This document shows, in pieces, positions 1-10,600 of a stretch of 64,000 bases of DNA. Every line of letters starts with the position of its first letter. Positions within the stretch are counted from its first letter, which is position 1. The stretch lies in assembly GCA_027038275.1 (NCBI GenBank), contig JALVXC010000015.1, positions 1 through 64,000 of the forward strand, read 5' to 3'. Position numbers and translations under genes: made by a program. Under the pieces are notes generated by a model that saw only the letters and a list, made by a program, of their open reading frames with translations, was not told the DNA's origin and ran no database searches. This stretch comes from Campylobacteraceae bacterium (GTDB lineage Bacteria; Campylobacterota; Campylobacteria; Campylobacterales; Sulfurovaceae).

Positions 1-1
1 A

Positions 2-1963
2 ATGTCACCATTTGGAATACAACTTATTAACGGTTTTAAAGAGACCGATTTAGAACTAGAAGACAAAAACAGCTTTCAAGCCCTAAAACAGCTTGGAGCA
101 ATAGAAGAGGTAGATGGACTCTGGAAACTAAAGTCACTCTTTCGTGTAGGACAACTCTATGTTAACAAAGATGGAAAAGGGTTTGTTGAGGCTCAAAACA
201 AAGAACAGAAAGATTTAGTAGTAGAGGCACAAGATATGGGTGATGCAAACCCTGGGGACGATGTAGTAGTAAAGAGGGTTATTGCTCGTCGTGGTCGTGC
301 TTCTGCTAAGGTTTTGCTTGTTATTCGTAAAGCTCATGTTTATCAAATTGTCTATACTAACCAAAATGAGTCAGGAGTTTTTGAGATACTTGATTTGAAA
401 ACAGGGCTTCCAACCAATGCTAAGATGGAGGGCAAAGATTTACAAGAGCTTCCACTTGGAACAGTTATGAAGGTAGACTCTGAGAGTGAAGAGGTTTTAG
501 AGATTTTTGGAGAGTTAAGCGACCCTAAAGTCGATGAGAAAATCTCACTTGCACTCTACAAACGTGCCGATGAGTTCGATGAAGATTGTGTTACACAAGC
601 TAAAAAGGTAGAGCAAGAGGTAACCAAAAGTGAACACCCTACTCGTGTGGATTTGACTGATTTGGACTTTTGTACCATTGACCCTGTAACAGCTAAAGAT
701 TTTGATGATGCTATCTATTTTGACCTAGAGAGCTATACGCTTTATGTGGCTATTGCTGATGTTAGTCACTATGTGGAGTACTTTAGCCCTATTGACAGAG
801 AAGCAAAACGTCGTGGGTTTACGACCTATTTTCCTCACAAATCTTTTCCTATGTTGCCACGTGAATTGAGTGAGAATATCTGTTCGTTAAAACCTCATGT
901 AGACAGACTTGCATTTGTATCAAAGATTGAGTTAGACAGAGACTCTCTCATGCCAATTAAAGAGGAGTTTTTTGAAGCCATTATTCACTCTAAACGACGA
1001 TTTAATTATGATGAGGTAGATAAGATTATAGAGAATCAAGGAGCAGAGGTTACTCAAGAGCATGAGAAGAGAATTTTAGACTACTTGCTTCCACTTCAAA
1101 AGCTTACTCAACGCCTTAGAAAGCGACGACTAAAAGATGGATTTGACTTTAGAAGTGAAGAGATAAAACTTAGCATAGACGATAACCATGAACTAAAAGA
1201 GACAGTTATAGAGACAGGAACACCATCTCACTCACTTATTGAGGAGTGTATGCTTTTAGCCAACCAAGCTAGTGCTAAACGGTTTGAGTATGGAGTCTTT
1301 AGAATCCACACACCACCACAACTTAGTAAACTAGAAGAGCTACTTGAAGATTTAGCAACCATTGGGCTTTTTGTAGAGGAGTATGAGGACTCCCCTACCC
1401 TGATTCGTGCTATTCAAAAAGAGGCAGAGAAGATGGGCATAGCTCCAGAGGTAGACAATATGATTATTAAGTCTTTAAAACAGGCTTCATACTCTGCAAA
1501 TAACGAGGGTCACTTTGGGCTTGGATTTAGCCACTACTCACACTTTACTTCTCCTATTCGTCGTTACTCTGACCTCATCTTGCACCGACTAATTAAGGCT
1601 GATTTGAAAAAAGATAAAGAGCAAAATGAGTACCTATTACGCAATATTGAACCACTCTGTCAACGAGTTTCAGAACTAGAGCGAGAGTCTACTAAAGCAG
1701 AGTGGGATTTTAGAGACCGTAAGTTAGCACGTTGGGCAGAGAAACGCATTGGTCAAGAGTTTAAGGCTCATGTGGTTGAGGTTGGAGAGAATGCTAAGGC
1801 TGTGCTTGTTGATGAAATAGAGGGGGTTACTGTCAATCTTAGAGGTGAAAATGTCATGCTGTTTGATGAGATTATTGTGAAGATTGAGAGTGTATCTATT
1901 GCTATGGCTAAGATACAGGGGGAGTTTGTGGCTAAGTGTGAGAAGGAGATTACAGAGTTGTAA
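2..1963 (+). CDS. rnr: Ribonuclease R family 3'-5' exoribonuclease
   Basis: Hydrolytic exoribonuclease that degrades structured RNA processively from the 3' end in the cytoplasm. The catalytic RNB domain is clear: around residues 225-240 the stretch DPVTAKDFDDA carries the metal-binding aspartates of the RNase II/R family, and the motif SHYSHFTSPIRRYSDL follows near residue 515. The C-terminal ~80 residues look like an S1 RNA-binding domain, with cold-shock-like OB segments before the RNB domain. An ATG occurs at base 2, but only one base lies upstream, so a longer N-terminus outside the window cannot be excluded; family members usually carry a short extra N-terminal helical segment. In related genomes rnr is followed directly by holA; here a reverse-strand kinase gene separates them. 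Confidence 0.93.
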   Translation: MSPFGIQLINGFKETDLELEDKNSFQALKQLGAIEEVDGLWKLKSLFRVGQLYVNKDGKGFVEAQNKEQKDLVVEAQDMGDANPGDDVVVKRVIARRGRASAKVLLVIRKAHVYQIVYTNQNESGVFEILDLKTGLPTNAKMEGKDLQELPLGTVMKVDSESEEVLEIFGELSDPKVDEKISLALYKRADEFDEDCVTQAKKVEQEVTKSEHPTRVDLTDLDFCTIDPVTAKDFDDAIYFDLESYTLYVAIADVSHYVEYFSPIDREAKRRGFTTYFPHKSFPMLPRELSENICSLKPHVDRLAFVSKIELDRDSLMPIKEEFFEAIIHSKRRFNYDEVDKIIENQGAEVTQEHEKRILDYLLPLQKLTQRLRKRRLKDGFDFRSEEIKLSIDDNHELKETVIETGTPSHSLIEECMLLANQASAKRFEYGVFRIHTPPQLSKLEELLEDLATIGLFVEEYEDSPTLIRAIQKEAEKMGIAPEVDNMIIKSLKQASYSANNEGHFGLGFSHYSHFTSPIRRYSDLILHRLIKADLKKDKEQNEYLLRNIEPLCQRVSELERESTKAEWDFRDRKLARWAEKRIGQEFKAHVVEVGENAKAVLVDEIEGVTVNLRGENVMLFDEIIVKIESVSIAMAKIQGEFVAKCEKEITEL

Positions 1964-2063
1964 TAGATTTTAACCACGCTATTTTGAATTTTTATTTTAT
2001 TATAGTGTTGTTATTTTATAATAGTATTAATTTCTAGTTTAAATTATATAGGTTCATACTCCA

Positions 2064-2095
2064 ATAAATTATGGTACTATACTACCATAATTTAT
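2064..2095. terminator. 13-bp perfect inverted repeat at the 3' end of the kinase gene
   Basis: ATAAATTATGGTA (2064-2076) pairs perfectly with TACCATAATTTAT (2083-2095) around a 6-base loop. It covers the stop codon of the reverse-strand kinase gene and lies downstream of the forward rnr gene, so it could end transcripts from both sides. It is AT-rich and lacks a long U tract, so terminator function is inferred. Confidence 0.5.
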
Positions 2096-4395
2096 CTCCT
2101 CTTCATCATCTTCTCTATCTCCTCTTCCACCAATATAAAGTCAGATGATTGATAGAGTAGATGAATATGCTCTTTTAAGTCAGAAGCGTAGATTTCACTC
2201 TCTTCATCAATAAATATAAGAGCCTCTATCTTCTGCTCATAGATTTTGTCCATTATCATACTCTCAAAGCTATCATTTATGACTCTATCTAAAATAAGAG
2301 CATCATACCTTTTTGCTTCAAAGAGGTCTAAAAACTCAACTCTATTTTTAGCAACCTCAACACCATAGCCTAAATCTGCTAACATATTTGACATGATTTT
2401 GGCTTCGGTCGGTGTCTGTCTATAGAGAAGTATTTTTTTCCCTCTAGTTGCTATCTTTGTTGTCTCAGACTTTGTAGAGTAGAATTGCTTAATAACCGAT
2501 ATAAACTTTTGAGAACTAATTGGTTTAGCTATATACTCATCCATTCCTGCTTCTAAATAGCTCTCTCTATCTCCCTTTAGACTATTGGTTGTTACTGCAA
2601 CAATTGGAGTATGAGCCAAACAATGCTCCTCCTCATACTTAATAATCTCTTTAGTAGTCATTACTCCATTCATAACAGGCATCTGAATATCCATAAAGAC
2701 AATATCGTAATGAGACTCTTTAAATAGCTCTATTGCATCTTTTCCATTTTCAGCAATATCACACTTAATTCCTAACTGCTCTAATGTATGAACAATAATC
2801 TTTTGATTTACTCTATTATCTTCAACAACTAATGCTTTTAGATTAAATATCTTCTCTATTGATGGATTAGGCACAGTAGAGACTAGCTCTCTATTTTTCT
2901 GTATAATTTTAATAGAGTCTTTTACTTTACTAAAGGTTATAGGTTTATAGATAATCTGTGAAAAAGAAGGAGCAATATCTTGAATTTTAAATCTATTTTC
3001 AAGTTTGGTTACCAATACAATAGGAAGCTCTGAACTATATTGTGCAACAATACGTTGAATCTCCTCTTTGTCTATTGTCTCATAATGAATATATAGTGTA
3101 TCAAGAGAGTCTAGTTTTGCCTCTTTACAATCTACAAAACTCTCAAATGATTCTAAAGTAACTCCACGTACACAAGATAGGTAACTTGTTAAGTAGTGAT
3201 GTGATTTTTCTGTTTGTAGAGATAGTGGAGCATAGAGTCCAGCTTTTACTCCTTTTACTATCTTATTTTGAATTTTATCTTTTTGTGCTAAATTTAAACT
3301 AAAAGAGAGAGTTGTCCCTCTTCCTTCAACACTCTGTAAATTTAACTCTCCACCTAAAAGATTTACCCATAAATTAGCAAGTGTAAGCCCTAAACCTGCA
3401 CCAGAGAACTCCCTTGTACTAGAGTTATCAGCTTGAGTAAAAGAAGAGAAAATTCGTCTCTTCTCTTCATCACTAATTCCAACTCCTGTATCAATAACTT
3501 CAAATTTTACAACTACTATTCCCTCTTTAGATGTCTCTTTTTTTATAGATACAATAATTTGACCATCTGTTTTGGTAAACTTAAATGCATTAGATATAAG
3601 TTCCATGAGTATACGTTTAATCTTTTCAGGGTCACTCTCAACTAATATATAAGAGAGTGCTGGGTCAATCCAAAGAAGAAACTCTATATCTTTTTTAGAA
3701 GCCTCCATGGCATAGAGGTGAGCCAAAGGCTCAAAAACATCAAAAATATCAAAATATCTCTTCTCTAATTTAACTTGAGCACTTTGAGTTTGAGCAACAT
3801 CTAAGATATTGTTAACCACACTCAATAGCTCTACTGAACTCTTAGATATCGTATCTATAAAATCTCTCTGCTCACTATCTAATTTTGTTGATGAGAGCAT
3901 CTTTGTAAAACCTAAAATTCCATTAATTGGAGTACGAAGTTCATGTGAAATATTAGATAAAAACAAGCTCTTTGCCCTATTTGCTTCATCTGCTTGTTTT
4001 GTACGCTCTTGTAACTCATCTATCATCTTTAAAATTAGACTATAAACCTCCTTATGATTCTTCTTCTTTAATATCTTTTTAAACTGATTAATCTTTTGAG
4101 TATTAGAGGAGTTTACAATCTCCTCCAACAGATTATCTAACCCTTCACTATTTTTATCTACCTCTACAAAAAAATAGTCTCTTTTTAAGACTACTACTAA
4201 AAAAGAAAAAAAGAGTACAAAAAATGAAATAGACATTGTAATCTTGTGTAGAAGTGCCTTATTACTATCTATAGTTTCTAATGCACTATAATTCAAATAA
4301 GAGGTATAAAAAATATAAAGTGAAGAGACAACCAATAGTATAAAAACAGACAGTGTAATAATCTCTAAACGTCTTTTAGCCAATAGCTCTCCCAT
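2092..4395 (-). CDS. Membrane-bound hybrid sensor histidine kinase with several receiver domains
   Basis: A 767-residue two-component kinase. Two membrane segments (about residues 11-31 and 52-71) are separated by only ~20 residues, so there is almost no periplasmic sensor. The HisKA phosphoacceptor is His151 in SHELRTPINGI. A HATPase_c domain follows at about 260-375, with the N box (ELISNAFKF) and G boxes (DTGVGI, GAGLGLTLA). A divergent receiver-like region (about 380-500) has no obvious phosphorylation site. A canonical receiver (about 518-640) has VEDN, FMDIQMP and the KP pair. A C-terminal receiver-like domain (from ~653) keeps LILDRV but has lost the acidic pocket. It closely resembles the 799-residue kinase at 52545-54944 along its whole length. 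The signal and the output partner are unknown; no separate response regulator is adjacent. The gene sits antisense between rnr and holA. Confidence 0.9.
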   Translation of the reverse strand: MGELLAKRRLEIITLSVFILLVVSSLYIFYTSYLNYSALETIDSNKALLHKITMSISFFVLFFSFLVVVLKRDYFFVEVDKNSEGLDNLLEEIVNSSNTQKINQFKKILKKKNHKEVYSLILKMIDELQERTKQADEANRAKSLFLSNISHELRTPINGILGFTKMLSSTKLDSEQRDFIDTISKSSVELLSVVNNILDVAQTQSAQVKLEKRYFDIFDVFEPLAHLYAMEASKKDIEFLLWIDPALSYILVESDPEKIKRILMELISNAFKFTKTDGQIIVSIKKETSKEGIVVVKFEVIDTGVGISDEEKRRIFSSFTQADNSSTREFSGAGLGLTLANLWVNLLGGELNLQSVEGRGTTLSFSLNLAQKDKIQNKIVKGVKAGLYAPLSLQTEKSHHYLTSYLSCVRGVTLESFESFVDCKEAKLDSLDTLYIHYETIDKEEIQRIVAQYSSELPIVLVTKLENRFKIQDIAPSFSQIIYKPITFSKVKDSIKIIQKNRELVSTVPNPSIEKIFNLKALVVEDNRVNQKIIVHTLEQLGIKCDIAENGKDAIELFKESHYDIVFMDIQMPVMNGVMTTKEIIKYEEEHCLAHTPIVAVTTNSLKGDRESYLEAGMDEYIAKPISSQKFISVIKQFYSTKSETTKIATRGKKILLYRQTPTEAKIMSNMLADLGYGVEVAKNRVEFLDLFEAKRYDALILDRVINDSFESMIMDKIYEQKIEALIFIDEESEIYASDLKEHIHLLYQSSDFILVEEEIEKMMKRR

Positions 4396-4549
4396 AATCT
4401 ACCTTTTCAATAAAATATTATTTCTTAAGTTTATCTTAAAATTATAATAGTAATACTTAAAGTCTATCTTAAAATATTAATTATATTTTATAACTGTTAT
4501 ACCATTGCTAACCTATGTTTTTTAACATACTTTTTATGATTGAATTTGA

Positions 4550-4555
4550 TATAAT
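4550..4555 (+). promoter_or_regulatory. Putative sigma-70 -10 box for holA
   Basis: TATAAT occurs 31 bases before the holA start codon and is followed by an AGGAGA ribosome-binding site at 4571-4576. No good -35 box is seen, which is common in Campylobacterota. The ~190-bp gap between the divergent kinase and holA holds nothing else recognisable. Confidence 0.5.
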
Positions 4556-4585
4556 CTAACTTTAAATAATAGGAGAAATAATATT

Positions 4586-5563
4586 ATGTACCAAAGAGAG
4601 TTTGAAAAAACATTACGTACTACTCTTCCTAGAGCCATACTATTTTTTGGGGAAAATGAGTACCAAATTGCTAACTACATTCAATACTATATCAATACTA
4701 CGAACTCTGCTGAGTCTATGCTCTCTTTATACTATGATGAGTACTCTTTTGAGAGAGCAAAAGCCTACCTCTCCCAATCTTCACTCTTTGGTGGGACTAA
4801 CCTGCTTATTGTAAAACATAACAAAAAGATTCCTAAAAAAGAGCTAGATATTTTAGTAGAGCTTGTAGGAAAAAATCCTAATAACTTCTTTCTCTTTCAC
4901 TATCAAGGCTCTGCAACCAATGCAAAGAGTCTTCAAAGCTCCTTCTCACCTAAAAAAGGTGCTAATTGGGTACGACTTTTTGAGCCAAATAGTAAAGAGA
5001 GCATAGAGATTTTACAACGAAAAGCAAAAAATATTGGACTAGAGATTGAACCCTATGCTATACAACATCTCCTGCTAGTGCTTAATAACAATATTGCTCT
5101 TTGTGCTAATGAGTTAAATAAACTAGCTATTTTAGGTACAAAAGTAACCTCTAAAGATATTGACAGACTTGTCTACTCTACAGCTCCTTTGGCTACAGAG
5201 CAACTACTTATTGAACTCTTTGAAAAAAAACCTGTAGTCCAAACTATTACTAAGCTTTTGGAACTAGGAGAAGATGAGTTTTCTATCTTGCGTTCGACTC
5301 AATTTTTTCTCAATCAAATCTTTCTCTTTCATGCCTTTATGAAGCTTAATGGTTATGTTGACTCAAAAGCTATATTAGGCTACAAGTTACCAAAAGCTAT
5401 AGAGGAGAAAAAAGCAAACCTCGCTTTACGAGTCAAAAGCCATACTCTTTTAAAGATGTTTGAGTACCTCTTAGAGATAGAGCTAGAGTTAAAAACAACC
5501 CCTGCTCAAAATAGAGAGTTGCTTTTGTATGGGGTGTTTATTCGGTTGCAATCCTATTTGTAA
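4586..5563 (+). CDS. holA: DNA polymerase III delta subunit
   Basis: Clamp-loader subunit that opens the beta sliding clamp during DNA replication. The 325-residue length fits HolA. The N-terminus (RAILFFGENEYQI, then LYYDEYSF) has the degenerate RecA-like fold pattern of delta, followed by a three-helix region (NNIALCANELNKLAIL) and a C-terminal helical collar domain (AILGYKLPKAIEEK, ELELKTTPAQNRELL). The start codon has AGGAGA nine bases upstream. Assignment also rests on neighbourhood: in Helicobacter and Campylobacter holA sits next to rnr. It converges with ruvA. Confidence 0.88.
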   Translation: MYQREFEKTLRTTLPRAILFFGENEYQIANYIQYYINTTNSAESMLSLYYDEYSFERAKAYLSQSSLFGGTNLLIVKHNKKIPKKELDILVELVGKNPNNFFLFHYQGSATNAKSLQSSFSPKKGANWVRLFEPNSKESIEILQRKAKNIGLEIEPYAIQHLLLVLNNNIALCANELNKLAILGTKVTSKDIDRLVYSTAPLATEQLLIELFEKKPVVQTITKLLELGEDEFSILRSTQFFLNQIFLFHAFMKLNGYVDSKAILGYKLPKAIEEKKANLALRVKSHTLLKMFEYLLEIELELKTTPAQNRELLLYGVFIRLQSYL

Positions 5564-5603
5564 CTCACCTCTTTAAGTACCAGACCATAATAAATGACAT
5601 ATT

Positions 5604-6164
5604 TTAAAACCTCTGTAATCTCTTCAATCCCTGCTTAACCAAAGAGGAAGTATCACCCGTTGCACCACTAAGTGCTTTTCTAATCTGCTCTTTTTTAAAG
5701 CCTAAACTCTCTAGTGCCAAAATAGCATCTGCCATGCTGTTATCAACAGCAATAGAATCTGAATCTCCATCTACAATAAAGTCTGCTAACTCTACTAAAA
5801 TACGACTTGCTGCCTTTGGTCCAATACCTGGTACTCTCTTTAAGAGCCCAACATCTTTGTCTGCTACTACTCTAGCAAAGGTTTCAGGTACAAATGTAGA
5901 ACAGGTAGCCATGGCAACTTTTGGACCTACACCATTGATTTTAATAAGGGTATCAAACATCTTTTTTTCATTGGCTTCTAAAAAGCCAAAAAGCAAATTT
6001 GCATCTTCACGAATAATCTGTGTTACTAAGAGTTTTACTCTTTTATCGTTTATACTATTTGAGGTATTTACTGAAATATTTACTTCATAGATGAGTCCGT
6101 TGACATTTAAGTGTATAAATGTGGGCTCTTTTTTTTCTACTATGCCTTCTAGTCCAACTATCAT
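5604..6164 (-). CDS. ruvA: Holliday junction branch migration protein RuvA
   Basis: DNA-binding subunit of the RuvAB branch-migration motor that processes Holliday junctions. The 186 residues show the N-terminal OB fold ([19 protein letters not shown]), two helix-hairpin-helix motifs ([12 protein letters not shown] and [17 protein letters not shown]), and the C-terminal RuvB-binding helical domain ([21 protein letters not shown]). The length is normal for the family. It is divergent from murJ, with 56 bp between start codons, and convergent with holA. No ruvB or ruvC is nearby. Confidence 0.95.
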   Translation of the reverse strand: MIVGLEGIVEKKEPTFIHLNVNGLIYEVNISVNTSNSINDKRVKLLVTQIIREDANLLFGFLEANEKKMFDTLIKINGVGPKVAMATCSTFVPETFARVVADKDVGLLKRVPGIGPKAASRILVELADFIVDGDSDSIAVDNSMADAILALESLGFKKEQIRKALSGATGDTSSLVKQGLKRLQRF

Positions 6165-6220
6165 TAATCTATTTTCCTTTAATTTTTACTATTTTGCATA
6201 TTTTAGCTAAACTTCTATTT

Positions 6221-7627
6221 ATGAAACTAAAATCTATCTTTTCAAACAGCTTTGGCATTCTACTTTCTCGTATTACAGGTTTAGGCAGAAATACACTTCT
6301 AGCTATGGCACTTGGTGCTTCTGGCTACTCAGATATGTTCTTTGTTGCATTTAAACTTGCCAATATGTTTCGTCGTATCTTTGCAGAGGGGGCATTTACT
6401 CAAGCATTTATGCCATCATTTGTAGATGCAAAACAAAAAGGTGTCTTTGCTACGGCTATCTTTATACGTTTTATGCTATTTATAGTAGCTATGTCTATGG
6501 TTGTAACTATTTTTCCTGAAACTGTAACAAAACTCCTAGCATGGAAGTGGGATGCAGACAAAATTGCACAAACAGCTCCATTTACAGCCATTAACTTTTG
6601 GTATTTAGACCTTATCTTTATGGTTACATTTATGGGAACTCTTCTGCAATATAGAGAACATTTTATTACTACAGCTATGTCCACTGCCCTACTTAATCTC
6701 TCTATGATTTCAGCACTTTTGCTCTTTATGCACTCTGAGCCTAAAACCATTATTTATGCACTGAGTTTTTCAGTGCTTATAGGTGGACTTTTGCAGGTGG
6801 CTACACATATTTATGCCCTAAAACGGTTTAATATGTTACGTCTGCTTATTGGTGGGTGGAAATATAGAGATAAAAAAGATATAACAGAAGAGAAAACCAA
6901 ATTTACCAAACTATTTCTCCCCTCAGTTTGGGGAAACTCTGCACCTCAATTTGCATCATATCTCGATACATTTTTAGCCTCATTTTTAATTACAGGCTCT
7001 ATCTCCTATCTATTTTACGCTAACCTACTCTTTCAACTTCCTCTTGGACTTATTGCCATAGCTACAGCTTCTGCCCTATTCCCCTCTATCTCAAAAGCCC
7101 TAAGCCGTGGAGATGAAAAAGATGCCTACAGTAATTTGGCTAAGGCATTTTGGCTTTTAGCCTTTATGCTTGGTATCTCTGCTTTGGGTGGAGTCATATT
7201 TGCTGAACCAATTGTATGGCTACTCTTTGAGTATGGAAAATTTACTCCTGCTATGACACACGACACAGCCAATGTACTTACTATGTATATGGTTGGTCTA
7301 CTCCCTTATGGTTTTGCTAAACTCTTTTCTATGTTTCTATATGCCTCACACAGACACACAAAAGCAGCTAAAATAGCCACCATAGCTTTAGTTGTAAATA
7401 TGATATTCTCTTTAATTCTAATGCAATATATGGGTGCAATGGGTCTAGCATTAGCAGGAAGTATTGGTGGTTGGACACTATTTATCTTAACTATTAAAGA
7501 GGTAGGTTTTAGTAGATTAGTAGAGATTTTAAAATCTAAAAAACTTATTTATCTTATCTTCACTTTAATTGGTTGTGGTATTTTCTTTTGGTTTTTAAAT
7601 GGGGTTTTAATGGGGTGGATTCGTTAA
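6221..7627 (+). CDS. murJ: Lipid II flippase MurJ (MviN family)
   Basis: Integral membrane flippase that moves lipid II across the inner membrane for peptidoglycan synthesis. From the ATG at 6221 the protein is 468 residues with about 14 hydrophobic segments. It shows family hallmarks near the N-terminus: SRITGLGRNTLLAMALGASGYSD in two adjacent pieces, NMFRRIFAEGAFTQAFMP, and later SVWGNSAPQFASYLD and PLGLIAIATASALFPSIS. The reading frame is open upstream to 6119, but that part overlaps ruvA on the other strand and does not resemble MurJ, so I chose 6221. No strong ribosome-binding site precedes it. Confidence 0.93.
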   Translation: MKLKSIFSNSFGILLSRITGLGRNTLLAMALGASGYSDMFFVAFKLANMFRRIFAEGAFTQAFMPSFVDAKQKGVFATAIFIRFMLFIVAMSMVVTIFPETVTKLLAWKWDADKIAQTAPFTAINFWYLDLIFMVTFMGTLLQYREHFITTAMSTALLNLSMISALLLFMHSEPKTIIYALSFSVLIGGLLQVATHIYALKRFNMLRLLIGGWKYRDKKDITEEKTKFTKLFLPSVWGNSAPQFASYLDTFLASFLITGSISYLFYANLLFQLPLGLIAIATASALFPSISKALSRGDEKDAYSNLAKAFWLLAFMLGISALGGVIFAEPIVWLLFEYGKFTPAMTHDTANVLTMYMVGLLPYGFAKLFSMFLYASHRHTKAAKIATIALVVNMIFSLILMQYMGAMGLALAGSIGGWTLFILTIKEVGFSRLVEILKSKKLIYLIFTLIGCGIFFWFLNGVLMGWIR

Positions 7628-7651
7628 TTTTACAAATCATAAAAGAGAAAG

Positions 7652-7681
7652 AATCTGTAGAGAAAAGGCTCTCTACAGATT
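7652..7681. terminator. 12-bp inverted repeat between convergent murJ and molybdoenzyme genes
   Basis: AATCTGTAGAGA (7652-7663) pairs perfectly with TCTCTACAGATT (7670-7681) around a six-base loop, in the short gap between the converging genes. The reverse-strand side is followed by a pyrimidine-rich stretch. It is a likely bidirectional terminator. Confidence 0.6.
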
Positions 7682-7689
7682 TAATAAGA

Positions 7690-10600
7690 CTACCCAGTAA
7701 TATTAACTGAATACCCTTTTTTAGAGATTTTTGGACCAGTTCTTGGCATATGCATTGGTCTTCTAAGAGTATCACCTGCTTGAAGAGGTCGAGTTAATTT
7801 ATCTCTCCATGCTTGATGAACTTTAAAGTTATTTTCATAATTTACGTAAATATCTCCAATAGTATCATCTGAACCAGCTTTTTCAATAATTGCTTTTTGG
7901 TGCCAAGCATGGTTTCCTGCAATTGGGTCAGAGTGTGTTGCCATAACAGCATTTTGCCAAGCACCACTTAGACCGTCCCACCAGATGTTGTCAAGGTCTC
8001 TGTTGTACTTTTTAAACTGCCAAGTATCACGACGAGCTAACATAGCTTTGTCAAGCCCCTCTTTTGGTTTAAGTGTACCAATCTTGCCATCCATTGTCAT
8101 ATCATAGAGTGGTGCACCTACTCCCATAACACCTAGCTTATGAGAGAATCCTGGAATCTCAACAGCATTTTTAAGTTTCCATCTACCTGCATGGTGAGAG
8201 TTTGCTAATACACCTGGCATGGTTGCCTCTGTTGGAACAGCCATTGCAATAAAGTAACCAGACTCAATGTTGGTTAATGTATCTACATAAGTAACTTTAA
8301 TTGCATCACCTTGCTTAATATTAAGACGTTTTGCATCTTCTGTATTTATCCATACTGGGTTATGGTTTTGTGAAATCTCCATAAGGTGTTTAGAGTTTAC
8401 TGAACGAGTATGAATATTGTATGGCAATCTAAAGATTGTATTTACAGCAAACTCATTCTCTTTTGTCATATAGTCATGGTGAACTTGCGTTACAAGATGA
8501 ATCATCTTCTTACGCTCTTCTTTGTTTTTAGGGTAAATTGGTACAGCATACTCTGGCCACTTCCACTCTGCAAACCACTCTGAGAAGAACTCAAGTTTTT
8601 TACTTAATGTATGAAACCCTTGAACAATCTTACCATCAACCTCAATACCAATAGCGTGTTTTTCACCCTCATGCTCAACTAAGAGTGTTCCAAAGGCATC
8701 TTTTTCAACCTCTTCTACAGGGTACTCATGTCCATGAGCAATATATTTGTCACCCTCTTTTTTAAGTGGCTTCTCTTGAGGTCTATAGATGTTATCCTCT
8801 TCCATCCATGTTCCCATATCTCTCATAAGCTCATAGTTAGGGAACTCAGATTTAGGATACTTCTTCTTAGCTGTCTCTCTAAGATTTGGAAGGTTATCAA
8901 ATGCAGCTTGATACCACTCTGCAATACTTACAGCTCTGCTTGGGTCTTTTTTAGATGCCCAATATTTTCTAACACCTAAGCTTCCATCAGGGTCAACATA
9001 GTCTGTCATAAGGTTCGCCCAGAACTCAACCTCTTCCCAAATCTCACCAAGACCTGAAGCCATGTGTGCCTCTAGTGTACCACGTGCAGGGTGTTTAGGT
9101 TTCCATCCAAGTTTTTCAAGTGCAACTCTAAGAGCTGGTTGTCTAAAGCTTAACCATCTTGTAGGTTGTGTCGCCTCTGAGTGTTGGTCATGACGCTCAC
9201 CTGCAAGTCCTACAGGAAGTACATAGTCACAGTACCAGTTTGTCTCTGACCATGTAGGTGAAAGGTTAAATGACAACTCAACTTTATCTTCACGTTTCAG
9301 TGCCTCTATCCATCTAAATCCATCTGGGTTAATCCAAACAGGGTTATACATTCTTGGACAGTAAACAGCTAGTTTTTCAGGAACATTAAGCCCTTTTTTG
9401 TTCCACTTCTCTCTCCACTCATCATCAAGAAGCATGTGTGGCAAGATATGACTCATCTCATAGGTACTTAACGGATACTCAGGTGGCCAAGCTAACTCAT
9501 TCCATGCATCAACTTTCTCTGGGTGTTCTCCAGATACAGTAGCAGCTTCACCTTTACCATTTACAGAGATAACATGCCAATGGTGTAGACCAACTCCACC
9601 AATATCTCCTGCCATTGCTCCACGAAGAACAAATGGTAAGAACCCTGCACGAGCAATCATCCAACCACCACGGTGACCAATAGGTCCTGCTCTCCAAATA
9701 TATGTAGCAACTCTTGCACCTGCATCAATAAACATATCGTAAAGTTTCTCAACAGTTCTAGCCTCAACTTTACACTCTTTTACAACAAAGTCAAGTGTAT
9801 ATGGTTGGTACATCTCTGAAATCATTTTAATGAAATCTTCGTAGCTATCTCCCTCTGGTACAGACTTAATATAACCTTTCTCAACAAGAAGAGCTAAATA
9901 CTCTTTATTTGCCATAAGTCTGTCCCAGTTTACCCAATTTTTTACAAAATTGTGATTTACAAGGTCATTACCATTAATATCTTTTTCATTTAAGATTCTG
10001 TTTGCAAGGTATAGATATAGTGCTGTCTCTGTCCCTGGATAACATGGAACCCACAAATCAGCAATACCAGCAGAGTTAGATAGACGTGGATCCATAACAA
10101 CTAACTTAGCACCCTTTTTACGAGCCTCAGCAATACGACCTGCTGCTTGTTGGAAGTAGTGACCTGCATCTGCTGCGTGAGATGACTGTAAGAAAATCAA
10201 TTTAGCATTTGTCCAATCTGGTGAGTTTCTATCATCATTTGTCCACTGAATTGTTCCCTCTCTAGCACCTGCTGAACAGATGTTTGTGTGAGAATCCCAA
10301 CCATCAAGACCCATAGACATAGGAACTCTTGGTCCAAATCCATTCTCATTTGGTCGTCCAACTTGGTAGATAAACATATTTTTTGAACGCTCATCATCAC
10401 TCTTAACAAGTTGGGCAAGTTTAGCACCAATCTCTTTCATTGCATCGTCCCAAGAAGAGCGAATCCACTTACCTTCACCTCTTTTTGAACCAGGAGCTCT
10501 TCTTAGAGGGAAAGGAATTCTATCTGGGTCGTACATTTGTGATTGAGTAGCATACCCTTTAGCACAGTTACGTCCACGAGAACCTGGGTGCATTGGGTTA

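Noticed and set aside
6119-6220. Upstream extension of murJ
   Set aside because: It overlaps ruvA and adds residues not typical of MurJ; the Met at 6221 matches the family N-terminus.
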